Assembly: GCF_003966715.1 (NCBI RefSeq)
Contig: NZ_AP018907.1
Coordinates: 794,001-858,000 of the forward strand
From: Blastochloris tepida
GTDB taxonomy: Bacteria > Pseudomonadota > Alphaproteobacteria > Rhizobiales > Xanthobacteraceae
Length of the DNA: 64,000 nt
Reading direction: 5' to 3'
Below are positions 25,373 to 34,227 of this stretch, one piece after another. The notes under the pieces were generated by a model. It did no database searches. It was not told the origin of the DNA and saw only the letters and a program-made list of their open reading frames with translations. Position 1 is the stretch's first letter; each line of letters starts with the position of its first letter. A program made the position numbers and the translations under genes.

Positions 25373-25716
25373 TCCCGGTTCCGGCGGGCGTGCGGATCTG
25401 GATCGCGACCGGACATACGGACATGCGCAAGGGCATGCAGGGCCTGGCGCTGCTGGTGCAGGAAGGGCTCGGCCGCGACCCGTTCGGCGGCGACGTCTTC
25501 GTGTTCCGGGGCCGCGCCGGGACCTTGATCAAGGCGTTGTGGCACGACGGCATCGGCTTGTCGCTCTACGCCAAGCGGCTCGACCGCGGGCGCTTCGTGT
25601 GGCCGGCCACGGTCGACGGCGCGGTGGCGCTGACGGCGGCGCAAATGAGTTATCTGCTCGAGGCGATCGACTGGCGCAATCCCCAGCACACATGGCGGCC
25701 GCAGAGCGCGGGCTGA
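25369..25716 (+). CDS. tnpB: IS66 TnpB
   Basis: The 115-residue protein starts MIPVPAGVRIWIATGHTDMR and has the IS66 OrfB motifs DMRKGMQGLALLVQE, DPFGGDVFVFRGR and LYAKRLDRGRFVWP. It is needed with TnpA and TnpC for IS66 transposition; its biochemical role is not known. Confidence 0.93.
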   Translation: MIPVPAGVRIWIATGHTDMRKGMQGLALLVQEGLGRDPFGGDVFVFRGRAGTLIKALWHDGIGLSLYAKRLDRGRFVWPATVDGAVALTAAQMSYLLEAIDWRNPQHTWRPQSAG

Positions 25717-25784
25717 TCAAATAATTGCGGCGACGCTCCACTTTGCACGTCACACCGCGGCGAAGATGTGATTCCATAGGATGC

Positions 25785-27434
25785 ATGGACGCCGATGGTG
25801 ATGCTGCCGCCGAACTCGCCGCGCCGAAGGAGGCGTTGGCGGCTGAGCGCGCAAAGACGCTGGAGGTCGCCGCAGACCTTGCGGTGGCGCGCGCCAAGGC
25901 CTCGGAAGATCAGGCGCTGATCGCCTATCAGAAGCTGCGGATCGCCAAGCTCGAGCGGCAGATTTACGGCCAGCGGTCGGAACGTGCGGCACGGCTGATC
26001 GAGCAGCTGGCGCTGGCGTTCGAGGAGCTCGAAGCGGGCGCGACCGAGGACGAACGCGCGGCCGAACAGGCCGCCGCCCAGACGACGACCGTGCGGGGCT
26101 TTACCCGCAAGCGCGCCGAGCGCCAGACCTTCCCCGAGCATCTGCCGCGGGAGCGCGTGGTGATCGATCCCCCGGCGGCCTGCGCGTGCTGTGGCGGCAC
26201 GCGGCTGCGCAAGATCGGCGAGGACGTGACGCGGACGCTGGAGGTGATCCCGCGCCAGTGGAAGGTGATCGAGACGGTGCGGGAGAGGTTCAGCTGCCGC
26301 GACTGCGAGACGGTCTCCCAGGCGCCGGCGCCGTTCCATAGCATCCCGCGGGGCTGGGCCGGTCCCAGCCTGCTGGCCATGATCATGGTCGACAAGTTCG
26401 GCCAGCATCAGCCGCTGAACCGGCAGGCCGAGCGTTACGCGCTGGAGGGCGTGCCGATCGCGCTGTCGACGATGGCGGACGCCGTGGGGGCGGTCTGCAG
26501 CGAGCTCGCTCCGCTGCTCCGCCGCCTGGAGGCTCATGTGATGGCGGCAGAGCGGCTGCACGCGGATGACACGACCGTGCCGGTGCTGGCCAAGGGCAAG
26601 ACCGACACCGGGCGCTGCTGGGTCTATGTCCGCGACGACCGGCCCTTCGGCGGCGCCGGCCCTCCGGCGGCGATGTTCTACTATTCGCGCGACCGCCGGG
26701 GCGAGCACCCCCAGGGGCATCTCGCCGGCTACGCGGGCATCCTGCAGGCCGACGCCTATGACGGCTACGCCCCGCTCTACCTGGTCGGACGCGCCCCTGG
26801 GCCGATCCGGGAGGCGGCCTGTTGGGCCCACGCGCGGCGGCCGTTCTTCGCCATGGCCGACATCGAGGGGACGGCGCGGCGCCGGGCCGCCGGCAGGACG
26901 GACGCCGTGCTCTCGCCGATCGCCATCGAGATGGTGCGCCGGATCGACGAGCTGTTCGAGATCGAGCGGTCGATCACCGGCACCAGCGCGCAGCAGCGCC
27001 TCGCCGTTCGCCAGGAGCGAAGCCGCCCCCTGGTCGAGGATCTTCATCGCCACATGCGCGAGGAGCTTGCCAAGCTCGCGCGCGGGCACGACCTCGCCAA
27101 GGCGTTCAATTACATCCTGAAGCGCTGGGCGAGCTTCACGCTGTTCCTCGAGGATGGGCGGGTTTGCCTGTCGAACAACGCCGCCGAACGCGGGCTTCGC
27201 GGCATCGCTCTTGGTCGCAAGTCGTGGCTGTTCTGCGGGTCCGATCGGGGCGGGCACCGCGCCGCCGCCATGTACAGCCTGATTGTCACGGCCAAGATGA
27301 ACGGCATCGATCCGCAGGCCTGGCTGGCCGACGTCCTGGCGCGCCTGCCAAGCCACCCGGCGCATAGGCTCGATGACCTCCTGCCCTGGAATTGGGCGCC
27401 ACGGCCCTCGGCACTCTCCGCTCGGGCGGCGTGA
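25785..27434 (+). CDS. tnpC: IS66 TnpC transposase
   Basis: ATG 25785 (MDADGDAAAELAAPKEAL) is preferred to the longer frame from 25725. The 549-residue protein has an N-terminal coiled coil, the Cys zinc motif CACCGGTRLRKIGEDV with CRDCETV, and the IS66 DDE core. The core includes LHADDTTVPVLAKGKT, ADAYDGYAPLY, CWAHARRPFF and the C-terminal NNAAERGLRGIALGRKSWLF. Two residues differ from copy 2: Pro for Leu in LAAPKEAL and Arg for Gln in KLRIAKLE. Confidence 0.93.
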   Translation: MDADGDAAAELAAPKEALAAERAKTLEVAADLAVARAKASEDQALIAYQKLRIAKLERQIYGQRSERAARLIEQLALAFEELEAGATEDERAAEQAAAQTTTVRGFTRKRAERQTFPEHLPRERVVIDPPAACACCGGTRLRKIGEDVTRTLEVIPRQWKVIETVRERFSCRDCETVSQAPAPFHSIPRGWAGPSLLAMIMVDKFGQHQPLNRQAERYALEGVPIALSTMADAVGAVCSELAPLLRRLEAHVMAAERLHADDTTVPVLAKGKTDTGRCWVYVRDDRPFGGAGPPAAMFYYSRDRRGEHPQGHLAGYAGILQADAYDGYAPLYLVGRAPGPIREAACWAHARRPFFAMADIEGTARRRAAGRTDAVLSPIAIEMVRRIDELFEIERSITGTSAQQRLAVRQERSRPLVEDLHRHMREELAKLARGHDLAKAFNYILKRWASFTLFLEDGRVCLSNNAAERGLRGIALGRKSWLFCGSDRGGHRAAAMYSLIVTAKMNGIDPQAWLADVLARLPSHPAHRLDDLLPWNWAPRPSALSARAA

Positions 27435-27436
27435 GC

Positions 27437-27679
27437 ATGCACGTCAACAAGGTCTCCCGCGTCACCACGATCGCTCGCGTCGCCGAGGACCTCGGCGAAG
27501 ACGAAGATTGGCTGCACCAGGTCGCCAACGAAATGGACGTCGAGGACGGCATCATCTGGGTCTACGGCGTCGGCGACGCCGCCGTCAGGGCGTTCACCGA
27601 CTTCGGAATCGAGACCCTGGTCGAACTCATCAAAATCCACAAAGCAAACCCGGCGCTCCTCGGACCTTCAGAGCCGTAA
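27437..27679 (+). CDS. IS66 passenger gene, unknown function
   Basis: The 80-residue protein starts MHVNKVSRVTTIARVAEDLG at ATG 27437, 2 bp after the tnpC stop, so it should be translated by coupling to tnpC. It is acidic and all-helical in look (DEDWLHQVANEMDVEDGI, WVYGVGDAAVRAFTDFGIE). It lies inside the terminal repeats and is also present, unchanged, in copy 2. I do not recognise a family. It may help or restrain transposition or act as cargo. Confidence 0.75.
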   Translation: MHVNKVSRVTTIARVAEDLGEDEDWLHQVANEMDVEDGIIWVYGVGDAAVRAFTDFGIETLVELIKIHKANPALLGPSEP

Positions 27680-27712
27680 GCGCCCCACCTGCGGCCCACG
27701 CCGGAGGGATAC

Positions 27713-28189
27713 ATGAAGCGCTGCGTTGCGCAAAAGCACATGGTCGAAGCGACGGTGCTGATGTGCGGACGTCGAGACGAAAGAGTGCGCAGGTTCTTTC
27801 TCTTCCGCCCTGCTCGCCAGCCTTCATTCAATCGAATTGCTTTTCTCGAAGATCAAGTCGATTCTTGAGGGTGCCGCGGGCGGCCGAGTCTCTGGAGATG
27901 GCAGGCAGCGCGGCATTACGGGCGCGACGCCGCGCGTGGCTGTGCGGATTTGTTGGATTTACTGTTGGCGCAAATTGACGATCTGCACGAGCGCAATCAA
28001 ATTGATCGAACGTTCGATCATGGTCTGTTATTGGGCCTGAATAGCCCCGCGATGCGACGTCCCCGGAAGCGAATTCTTGGAAGGTGATGGTCTGGACGAG
28101 GGCGGTTGGTCGGCGCATTTGTGCCATGGCAATCGCCCACGCGGCCGCCAGGATCGTCAGGGTTCGTTTCAGATTGTCGGTGATGACGG
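27713..28189. other. No intact gene between IS66 copy 1 and transposase debris
   Basis: A plus-strand frame ending near 28087 reads ADLLDLLLAQIDDLHERNQ, then IDRTFDHGLLLGLNSPAMRR, which looks protein-like but has no start or known relatives. Minus-strand frames across 27828-28127 are equally unsupported. This is probably the remains of one or more genes cut by insertions. Confidence 0.35.
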
Positions 28190-28540
28190 TCGAGCGAGCG
28201 CGAGAGCAAGCGCGTCACCGTCGATGGAACCGTGGCGATCAAAGGCCATAGCCCATCCCAATGACAGCCACCTTCTGATGCGGGCCATCGAATGGCTGAA
28301 CCGTGCCGTCGCCAAGCTCCGGGTACGGCTACGCCGATCCTATCTGTGGCTGCGCACTCTGCCCGGCGCGAGGTGGCCCGTCTGCTTCACACTGGCGGCC
28401 TGCCCCGGGCATGCGCATGCTGCGCACCTATTGCGGCCGGCCGATGCGCGACATCGCCCGCAAGACCGCGAGCGCCCCGACCGCGGCCCCGCTCCTGTCG
28501 CTGGCTATGGAGCAGGTCGGATGGCCTTCTCAACCGCCGT
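28190..28540 (+). pseudogene. Transposase remnant (IS1182/IS5-like), several frames
   Basis: Successive frames read SHLLMRAIEWLNRAVAKLR, then HSARREVARLLHTGGLPRA, then MRMLRTYCGRPMRDIARKTA. This order (AIxWLN ... ARREVARLLHTG ... MRxLRTxxGRxxRDIARK) is a conserved stretch of a transposase related to IS1182/IS5. At least two frameshifts separate the parts, and both ends of the gene are missing. Confidence 0.6.
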
Positions 28541-28686
28541 GCTTTGCGGAGGTTTGTCGCTCATCGGGCTTCCGTAAGGCTCTCGCACAAGAGAAAGCCC
28601 CGCTGCCCGGAAGGCCGGGCGCGAGGCTTGGTTCAGAGCTTTGCCAGTACATCCGTGGTCAAAGTTCGTCGAATCCGACGCTGCCG

Positions 28687-28896
28687 TCAGGCGGCTTGCA
28701 GATTGTCGGCGGAGAATTTCCCTGTCCGCCGGTCGGCCAGCAGGTCGAAGGCCACACGCTGCCCTTCGTTCAGGCTGTACATTCCGGCGCGTTCCACGGC
28801 GCTGATGTGCACGAACACATCCTTGCTGCCGTCATCCGGCTGGATGAACCCGAAACCCTTTTGGCCGTTGAACCACTTCACGGTGCCTTGTGTCAT
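28687..28896 (-). CDS. Cold-shock protein (CspA family), copy 1
   Basis: ATG 28894-28896 ([20 protein letters not shown]) gives 69 residues. Both RNA-binding motifs are intact: RNP1 KGFGFI and RNP2 VFVHI. It would bind single-stranded RNA or DNA as a chaperone. It is one of three cold-shock loci in this window; copy 2 lies 840 bp away on the same strand. Confidence 0.93.
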   Translation of the reverse strand: MTQGTVKWFNGQKGFGFIQPDDGSKDVFVHISAVERAGMYSLNEGQRVAFDLLADRRTGKFSADNLQAA

Positions 28897-29363
28897 GTTG
28901 TCGATTCCCAAAGAAAAAGGTGTTCGGCGGCGCGGTCGCGCTACCGTTCAGAGGTCGAGATTTTGGGGAGAAACCGTTAGTCAGGCACGCTGTGCGCGGC
29001 AAGGCCAAGTCGTTCGGCCGAAACTCGATGTTCCTCATTAGACAGTATGGCGGAAAATAGCAAGGGAAAACGATCGGACCACGTCATGTTCATGATGTCC
29101 GTTTTTGGCCGGGGACAGAACAATTTTGGCTTTGTCGTTTCGATCCGTCAGGGAGTGGCTGTCGGCTGGCACTGCGGATCCCCGCTCCCCAGAATTTTTG
29201 GTTCTCCGCTGCCGCTCCAGCGCCGCGCAGGCCTCGGTCTCGGAGGGGTGGACTGGGACGGTACATGCATATTGCGCCGTCTCAGCGCTCCCGATGGCAC
29301 CGGGTTGTTCAGGAGACGACACGGGCGGCTACGCGCGGGCCTGAGGGGAGAGGAGAGGCCGCG
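28897..29363. other. Upstream region of cold-shock gene 1, no gene seen
   Basis: About 470 bp. The first 140 bp probably hold the promoter and 5' leader of the cold-shock gene. A similar leader sequence (accgttcagaggtcga) is found before copy 2 near 29990. Confidence 0.45.
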
Positions 29364-29606
29364 CTATCTCGATGATGGCCGGGACGCCGATTTCCGTGTC
29401 GCCCTGGCAGCTTTCGGTGAGACCTTCGGCACGGCCGCATCTCGCGCCAGCCGCAACGCCTTCAATCTAACGGTCTTTGCGAGGGTCGCAGCTTGGCTGG
29501 CACGATACTCGGTCCAGGCCACCACTTTCTCGGTCTCTTCCTGTTCCTTGCGAAAATGTCGATCGGCCCTTTTGGCGGCTGCGCTCTGCTGATGGCTGTC
29601 ACTCAT
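29364..29606 (-). CDS. Small basic hypothetical protein
   Basis: ATG 29604-29606 (MSDSHQQSAAAKRADRHFRK) follows aagggaa; the product has 80 residues. It is helical and very basic, with EQEETEKVVAWTEYRASQAA and ARATRKSASRPSSR at the end. Short proteins with an AxWxEYxA core next to cold-shock genes occur in other alphaproteobacteria; no function is known. Confidence 0.65.
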   Translation of the reverse strand: MSDSHQQSAAAKRADRHFRKEQEETEKVVAWTEYRASQAATLAKTVRLKALRLARDAAVPKVSPKAARATRKSASRPSSR

Positions 29607-29732
29607 GTTGGAGTTCCCTTGACGTTGGCGTATGCAGGAAAGAGCCCCGCGATCCCGGATCGTGAACGCGAGGCTCAAGCCGGAGCTTTGCCAGTACATC
29701 CGTGGTCAAAACTCCACATTCGGGGCCGTCTT

Positions 29733-29942
29733 TTAAACGGCCTTCAAATTTTCTGCTGCATTTTTTCCGGTCCGCTGATCGGCGACAACGTCGAAGGTCA
29801 CGCGCTGTCCTTCATCAAGGCCGTACATCCCTGCACGTTCAACCGCCTTCATGTGAACGAACACATCTCTTCGACCGTCATCCGGCTGGATGAACCAGAA
29901 GCCCTTTTGGCCGTCGAACCACTTCACGGTTCCTTGCGTCAT
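29733..29942 (-). CDS. Cold-shock protein, copy 2, with altered RNP1
   Basis: ATG 29940-29942 ([20 protein letters not shown]) gives 69 residues. It is close to copy 1 but RNP1 reads KGFWFI; the almost invariant Gly between the aromatic residues is Trp. RNP2 (VFVHM) is kept. The Trp may weaken or change nucleic-acid binding. The gene is otherwise intact and has the same leader element as copy 1. Confidence 0.88.
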   Translation of the reverse strand: MTQGTVKWFDGQKGFWFIQPDDGRRDVFVHMKAVERAGMYGLDEGQRVTFDVVADQRTGKNAAENLKAV

Positions 29943-30191
29943 GTCTCGTATCCCAAAGTTGATGCCTTCGGTGCTGCGACTGCGCCACCGTTCAGAGGTC
30001 GATATTTTTGATAAAGCTGTTCGCCAAACACGCGTTGCGTAACAGCTGAAAGCCGCAACACCGAAGTCTGACGCTCTCTTATAAGCTTGAAAACGCAACC
30101 GACCAAGTAAAATTAACAATATTACGTTGCGTTCACGATGATAAATTGCGACCTTGGCACGGAACAATTTCGCTTCGGCTTTCTCGATCGG

Positions 30192-30419
30192 TTATGCTCT
30201 GGGTGGCTGCTGTCCGATGGGTTCTTGACGCTTGCGCCTTGCGCCGCTTTCCAACTTGCGCACGACGGCTGACCAGAACCGGTGCTCGCGAGCATCAGCG
30301 ACGCTACGGCGCCGGATCTCAAGCGCAACAGCGCGGGCCTGCACGCCATGCTGCCCGATCAATTGCGCCACCCGTTCCCTGACGGCGTGCATGAATTCTT
30401 GAAGTGAGACATTGTTCAT
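30192..30419 (-). CDS. Small hypothetical protein, paralogue of 13189-13443
   Basis: ATG 30417-30419 (MNNVSLQEFMHAVRERVAQL) follows gagga; the product has 75 residues. Its core LIGQHGVQARAVAL ... HRFWSAVVRKL matches the small protein at 13189. It is predicted all-helical with a basic tail. The function is unknown. Confidence 0.6.
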   Translation of the reverse strand: MNNVSLQEFMHAVRERVAQLIGQHGVQARAVALEIRRRSVADAREHRFWSAVVRKLESGARRKRQEPIGQQPPRA

Positions 30420-30649
30420 CGGAGTTATCCTCGCGCGCCAATGAGGACAGGAGGGGCGGGGCCCTGCTTGGGCCACACCGATCCCGCGCCTCAACCAGGA
30501 GGCGGTTCATGCTTCTCTGCTGCATTGGACTGTATCCAAGTATGAACGGGACGCCGGAATACAATGACCCGTTGTCCGAACGCCGGCGTGAGCCCTATTG
30601 TGAGTGATATTCCCGCCGTTTTCCGGCCCGCCGCCTGCACGCCGGCGCC

Positions 30650-31060
30650 GCGCGGGCCTTGTCTACGGTCCACGCGCTGACGGACCGGGATTGCCGGCCC
30701 ATCGCCTTCCTGCTCACCGGCGGCAACGTCGCCGATTGCACGGCCGGGCACGACCTTCTGAAGCAGTTGCCGGACGCTCGCATCCTGCATGCTGACAAGG
30801 GTTACGACTCCAACGCCATTCGCCAGCAGGTCGAGGCCAACGGCACCATGCCGAACATCCCGCCCAAGCTGAACCGGCGCTGGAAGGGCACGTTCTCGCG
30901 GGTTGTCTACCGCGCCCGAAACGCCATCGAGCGCATGTTCTGCCGGCTGAAGGACTTTCTCGGCGCGTCGCCACCCGATACGACCGCCTCGCCGTCAATT
31001 TCCTCGCCGCGGTCCACATCGCCGCGATCGCCTGCTTCTGGTTATGAGTCCGGACCCTAG
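30650..31060 (+). pseudogene. IS5-family transposase, C-terminal half
   Basis: The frame from 30659 reads VHALTDRDCRPIAFLLTGGN, LHADKGYDSNAIRQQVE, MPNIPPKLNRRWKG and YRARNAIERMFCRLKDF. These are the second Asp and the Glu region of an IS5-family transposase of another subgroup than the element at 5610. The N-terminal half is absent and a frameshift after KDF moves the end (RVATRYDRLAVNFLAAVHIA) into another frame. The right terminal repeat gagtccggacccta ends at 31059, exactly at the nhaA stop codon. Confidence 0.75.
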
Positions 31061-31440
31061 ATGCGGCGATTTTTCAACGTCAGCCACGCCAACGTCGATA
31101 CACCGAGGCTCGCGGATAACAGCGATCCCGCCAGAATGGCGACCTTGGAGGCATTGAGCATGTCTGGCGGAAATGCCAAGCCCGCGATGAACAAGGACAT
31201 GGTAAATCCAATTCCTGTCAGGAGAGCGCCGGCCGCCAAGAGCGGCCAGCCAAGTTCGGCTGGGCGCATCGCGAAGCCGAACCGCACGGCAAGCCAACTG
31301 AACGTCAGAACCCCGATCGGCTTTCCGATGACCAAGCCGATGAGGATCGCCAATGAATTCAGCTGTCCCATGTCGCTGGTGGAAATGACAACGCCCGCAT
31401 TGGCCAGCGCGAAGAGCGGCATGATTGCGAAGCCGACCCA
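31057..31440 (-). pseudogene. nhaA: nhaA 3' part, cut off by IS66 copy 2
   Basis: The frame contains MPLFALANAGVVISTSDMG and GIGFTMSLFIAGLAFPP, which are the C-terminal helices of the Na+/H+ antiporter NhaA. It belongs to the 5' part at 34228-35171. Removing the IS and one copy of the 8-bp duplication rejoins them in frame as a 439-residue NhaA. The stop codon lies inside the end of the neighbouring IS5 remnant, so the very last residues may also have been altered. Confidence 0.92.
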
Positions 31441-31473
31441 GTATCCCTCCGGCGTGGGCCGCAGGTGGGGCGC

Positions 31474-31716
31474 TTACGGCTCTGAAGGTCCGAGGAGCGC
31501 CGGGTTTGCTTTGTGGATTTTGATGAGTTCGACCAGGGTCTCGATTCCGAAGTCGGTGAACGCCCTGACGGCGGCGTCGCCGACGCCGTAGACCCAGATG
31601 ATGCCGTCCTCGACGTCCATTTCGTTGGCGACCTGGTGCAGCCAATCTTCGTCTTCGCCGAGGTCCTCGGCGACGCGAGCGATCGTGGTGACGCGGGAGA
31701 CCTTGTTGACGTGCAT
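31474..31716 (-). CDS. IS66 passenger gene, copy 2
   Basis: The 80-residue protein has the same sequence as the copy-1 passenger (27437-27679), starting MHVNKVSRVTTIARVAEDLG 2 bp after tnpC. Conservation in both copies shows it is a stable part of this element. Confidence 0.75.
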   Translation of the reverse strand: MHVNKVSRVTTIARVAEDLGEDEDWLHQVANEMDVEDGIIWVYGVGDAAVRAFTDFGIETLVELIKIHKANPALLGPSEP

Positions 31717-31718
31717 GC

Positions 31719-33368
31719 TCACGCCGCCCGAGCGGAGAGTGCCGAGGGCCGTGGCGCCCAATTCCAGGGCAGGAGGTCATCGAGCCTATGCGCCGGGTGG
31801 CTTGGCAGGCGCGCCAGGACGTCGGCCAGCCAGGCCTGCGGATCGATGCCGTTCATCTTGGCCGTGACAATCAGGCTGTACATGGCGGCGGCGCGGTGCC
31901 CGCCCCGATCGGACCCGCAGAACAGCCACGACTTGCGACCAAGAGCGATGCCGCGAAGCCCGCGTTCGGCGGCGTTGTTCGACAGGCAAACCCGCCCATC
32001 CTCGAGGAACAGCGTGAAGCTCGCCCAGCGCTTCAGGATGTAATTGAACGCCTTGGCGAGGTCGTGCCCGCGCGCGAGCTTGGCAAGCTCCTCGCGCATG
32101 TGGCGATGAAGATCCTCGACCAGGGGGCGGCTTCGCTCCTGGCGAACGGCGAGGCGCTGCTGCGCGCTGGTGCCGGTGATCGACCGCTCGATCTCGAACA
32201 GCTCGTCGATCCGGCGCACCATCTCGATGGCGATCGGCGAGAGCACGGCGTCCGTCCTGCCGGCGGCCCGGCGCCGCGCCGTCCCCTCGATGTCGGCCAT
32301 GGCGAAGAACGGCCGCCGCGCGTGGGCCCAACAGGCCGCCTCCCGGATCGGCCCAGGGGCGCGTCCGACCAGGTAGAGCGGGGCGTAGCCGTCATAGGCG
32401 TCGGCCTGCAGGATGCCCGCGTAGCCGGCGAGATGCCCCTGGGGGTGCTCGCCCCGGCGGTCGCGCGAATAGTAGAACATCGCCGCCGGAGGGCCGGCGC
32501 CGCCGAAGGGCCGGTCGTCGCGGACATAGACCCAGCAGCGCCCGGTGTCGGTCTTGCCCTTGGCCAGCACCGGCACGGTCGTGTCATCCGCGTGCAGCCG
32601 CTCTGCCGCCATCACATGAGCCTCCAGGCGGCGGAGCAGCGGAGCGAGCTCGCTGCAGACCGCCCCCACGGCGTCCGCCATCGTCGACAGCGCGATCGGC
32701 ACGCCCTCCAGCGCGTAACGCTCGGCCTGCCGGTTCAGCGGCTGATGCTGGCCGAACTTGTCGACCATGATCATGGCCAGCAGGCTGGGACCGGCCCAGC
32801 CCCGCGGGATGCTATGGAACGGCGCCGGCGCCTGGGAGACCGTCTCGCAGTCGCGGCAGCTGAACCTCTCCCGCACCGTCTCGATCACCTTCCACTGGCG
32901 CGGGATCACCTCCAGCGTCCGCGTCACGTCCTCGCCGATCTTGCGCAGCCGCGTGCCGCCACAGCACGCGCAGGCCGCCGGGGGATCGATCACCACGCGC
33001 TCCCGCGGCAGATGCTCGGGGAAGGTCTGGCGCTCGGCGCGCTTGCGGGTAAAGCCCCGCACGGTCGTCGTCTGGGCGGCGGCCTGTTCGGCCGCGCGTT
33101 CGTCCTCGGTCGCGCCCGCTTCGAGCTCCTCGAACGCCAGCGCCAGCTGCTCGATCAGCCGTGCCGCACGTTCCGACCGCTGGCCGTAAATCTGCCGCTC
33201 GAGCTTGGCGATCTGCAGCTTCTGATAGGCGATCAGCGCCTGATCTTCCGAGGCCTTGGCGCGCGCCACCGCAAGGTCTGCGGCGACCTCCAGCGTCTTT
33301 GCGCGCTCAGCCGCCAACGCCTCCTTCAGCGCGGCGAGTTCGGCGGCAGCATCACCATCGGCGTCCAT
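31719..33368 (-). CDS. tnpC: IS66 TnpC transposase, copy 2
   Basis: The 549-residue protein starts MDADGDAAAELAALKEAL. The zinc motif, DDE core and NNAAERGLRG end are as in copy 1. It has Leu and Gln at the two positions where copy 1 has Pro and Arg. The Leu keeps the coiled coil regular, so copy 2 may be the more ancestral and more active form. Confidence 0.93.
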   Translation of the reverse strand: MDADGDAAAELAALKEALAAERAKTLEVAADLAVARAKASEDQALIAYQKLQIAKLERQIYGQRSERAARLIEQLALAFEELEAGATEDERAAEQAAAQTTTVRGFTRKRAERQTFPEHLPRERVVIDPPAACACCGGTRLRKIGEDVTRTLEVIPRQWKVIETVRERFSCRDCETVSQAPAPFHSIPRGWAGPSLLAMIMVDKFGQHQPLNRQAERYALEGVPIALSTMADAVGAVCSELAPLLRRLEAHVMAAERLHADDTTVPVLAKGKTDTGRCWVYVRDDRPFGGAGPPAAMFYYSRDRRGEHPQGHLAGYAGILQADAYDGYAPLYLVGRAPGPIREAACWAHARRPFFAMADIEGTARRRAAGRTDAVLSPIAIEMVRRIDELFEIERSITGTSAQQRLAVRQERSRPLVEDLHRHMREELAKLARGHDLAKAFNYILKRWASFTLFLEDGRVCLSNNAAERGLRGIALGRKSWLFCGSDRGGHRAAAMYSLIVTAKMNGIDPQAWLADVLARLPSHPAHRLDDLLPWNWAPRPSALSARAA

Positions 33369-33436
33369 GCATCCTATGGAATCACATCTTCGCCGCGGTG
33401 TGACGTGCAAAGTGGAGCGTCGCCGCAATTATTTGA

Positions 33437-33784
33437 TCAGCCCGCGCTCTGCGGCCGCCATGTGTGCTGGGGATTGCGCCAGTCGATCGCCTCGAGCAGA
33501 TAACTCATTTGCGCCGCCGTCAGCGCCACCGCGCCGTCGACCGTGGCCGGCCACACGAAGCGCCCGCGGTCGAGCCGCTTGGCGTAGAGCGACAAGCCGA
33601 TGCCGTCGTGCCACAACGCCTTGATCAAGGTCCCGGCGCGGCCCCGGAACACGAAGACGTCGCCGCCGAACGGGTCGCGGCCGAGCCCTTCCTGCACCAG
33701 CAGCGCCAGGCCCTGCATGCCCTTGCGCATGTCCGTATGTCCGGTCGCGATCCAGATCCGCACGCCCGCCGGAACCGGGATCAT
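33437..33784 (-). CDS. tnpB: IS66 TnpB, copy 2
   Basis: The 115-residue TnpB is identical in predicted sequence to copy 1 (DMRKGMQGLALLVQE, DPFGGDVFVFRGR). It overlaps tnpA by 4 bp. Confidence 0.93.
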   Translation of the reverse strand: MIPVPAGVRIWIATGHTDMRKGMQGLALLVQEGLGRDPFGGDVFVFRGRAGTLIKALWHDGIGLSLYAKRLDRGRFVWPATVDGAVALTAAQMSYLLEAIDWRNPQHTWRPQSAG

Positions 33785-34131
33785 CGCAGCGCCTTGAGGG
33801 TTGCCGTCACCAACGCCGCCGGCGCAGACGCGCCGATCTCAACCCGCACGCCGCCGGCCAATTCCACGACGATCGCGGCGCCGTCTTCCCTCGTGGCCGC
33901 GGCCGTCCCACCGGCCTCCACGACGATCGCGCGGGCGAACCCAACCCCGCTCGTCCCGTCGCCAACCTCGTGCCGCCATTTGTAGATCAGGCTGGTCGAT
34001 ACCCCGTAGCGCCGTGCTACGTCCGCCACGATCGCCTCCGGCGCAAACGCCGCCGCCACGATCTCCCGCCGTTCCTCGCCGCTCCACCGCCGGCGCCGCT
34101 CCGGCCCCGTCAGCACCGTCATCTGGCTCAT
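33781..34131 (-). CDS. tnpA: IS66 TnpA, copy 2
   Basis: The 116-residue TnpA is identical in predicted sequence to copy 1 (helix-turn-helix VADVARRYGVSTSLIYKW). It is preceded by the same perfect hairpin at 34135-34162. Confidence 0.92.
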   Translation of the reverse strand: MSQMTVLTGPERRRRWSGEERREIVAAAFAPEAIVADVARRYGVSTSLIYKWRHEVGDGTSGVGFARAIVVEAGGTAAATREDGAAIVVELAGGVRVEIGASAPAALVTATLKALR

Positions 34132-34227
34132 GCTGCGCTCTTACGCGCGCTCGTAAGAGCGCTCCTATGCGCGCAGCATCCGCGAAGCGCGAGGTCCCAC
34201 ACAAGGCGGCCCACGCCGGAGGGATAC

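Larger units (their letters stand above)
24926..27712 (+). mobile_element. IS66-family insertion sequence, copy 1
   Basis: The 2787-bp element has terminal inverted repeats starting GTATCCCTCCGGCGTGGGCC. An exact 8-bp target duplication atgaagcg is found at 24918-24925 and 27713-27720, as expected for IS66. It holds tnpA, tnpB and tnpC plus one passenger gene. A near-identical copy lies inverted at 31441-34227. Confidence 0.95.
31441..34227 (-). mobile_element. IS66-family insertion sequence, copy 2, inserted in nhaA
   Basis: The 2787-bp element has the same GTATCCCTCCGGCGTGGGCC ends as copy 1 and lies in the opposite direction. The 8-bp duplication ccgaccca is found at 31433-31440 and 34228-34235. 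It is inserted in nhaA. Confidence 0.95.

Noticed and set aside
27828..28127. Minus-strand frame of 99 codons
   Set aside because: The frame extends upstream without a start and has no relatives I recognise; kept only as unassigned debris.
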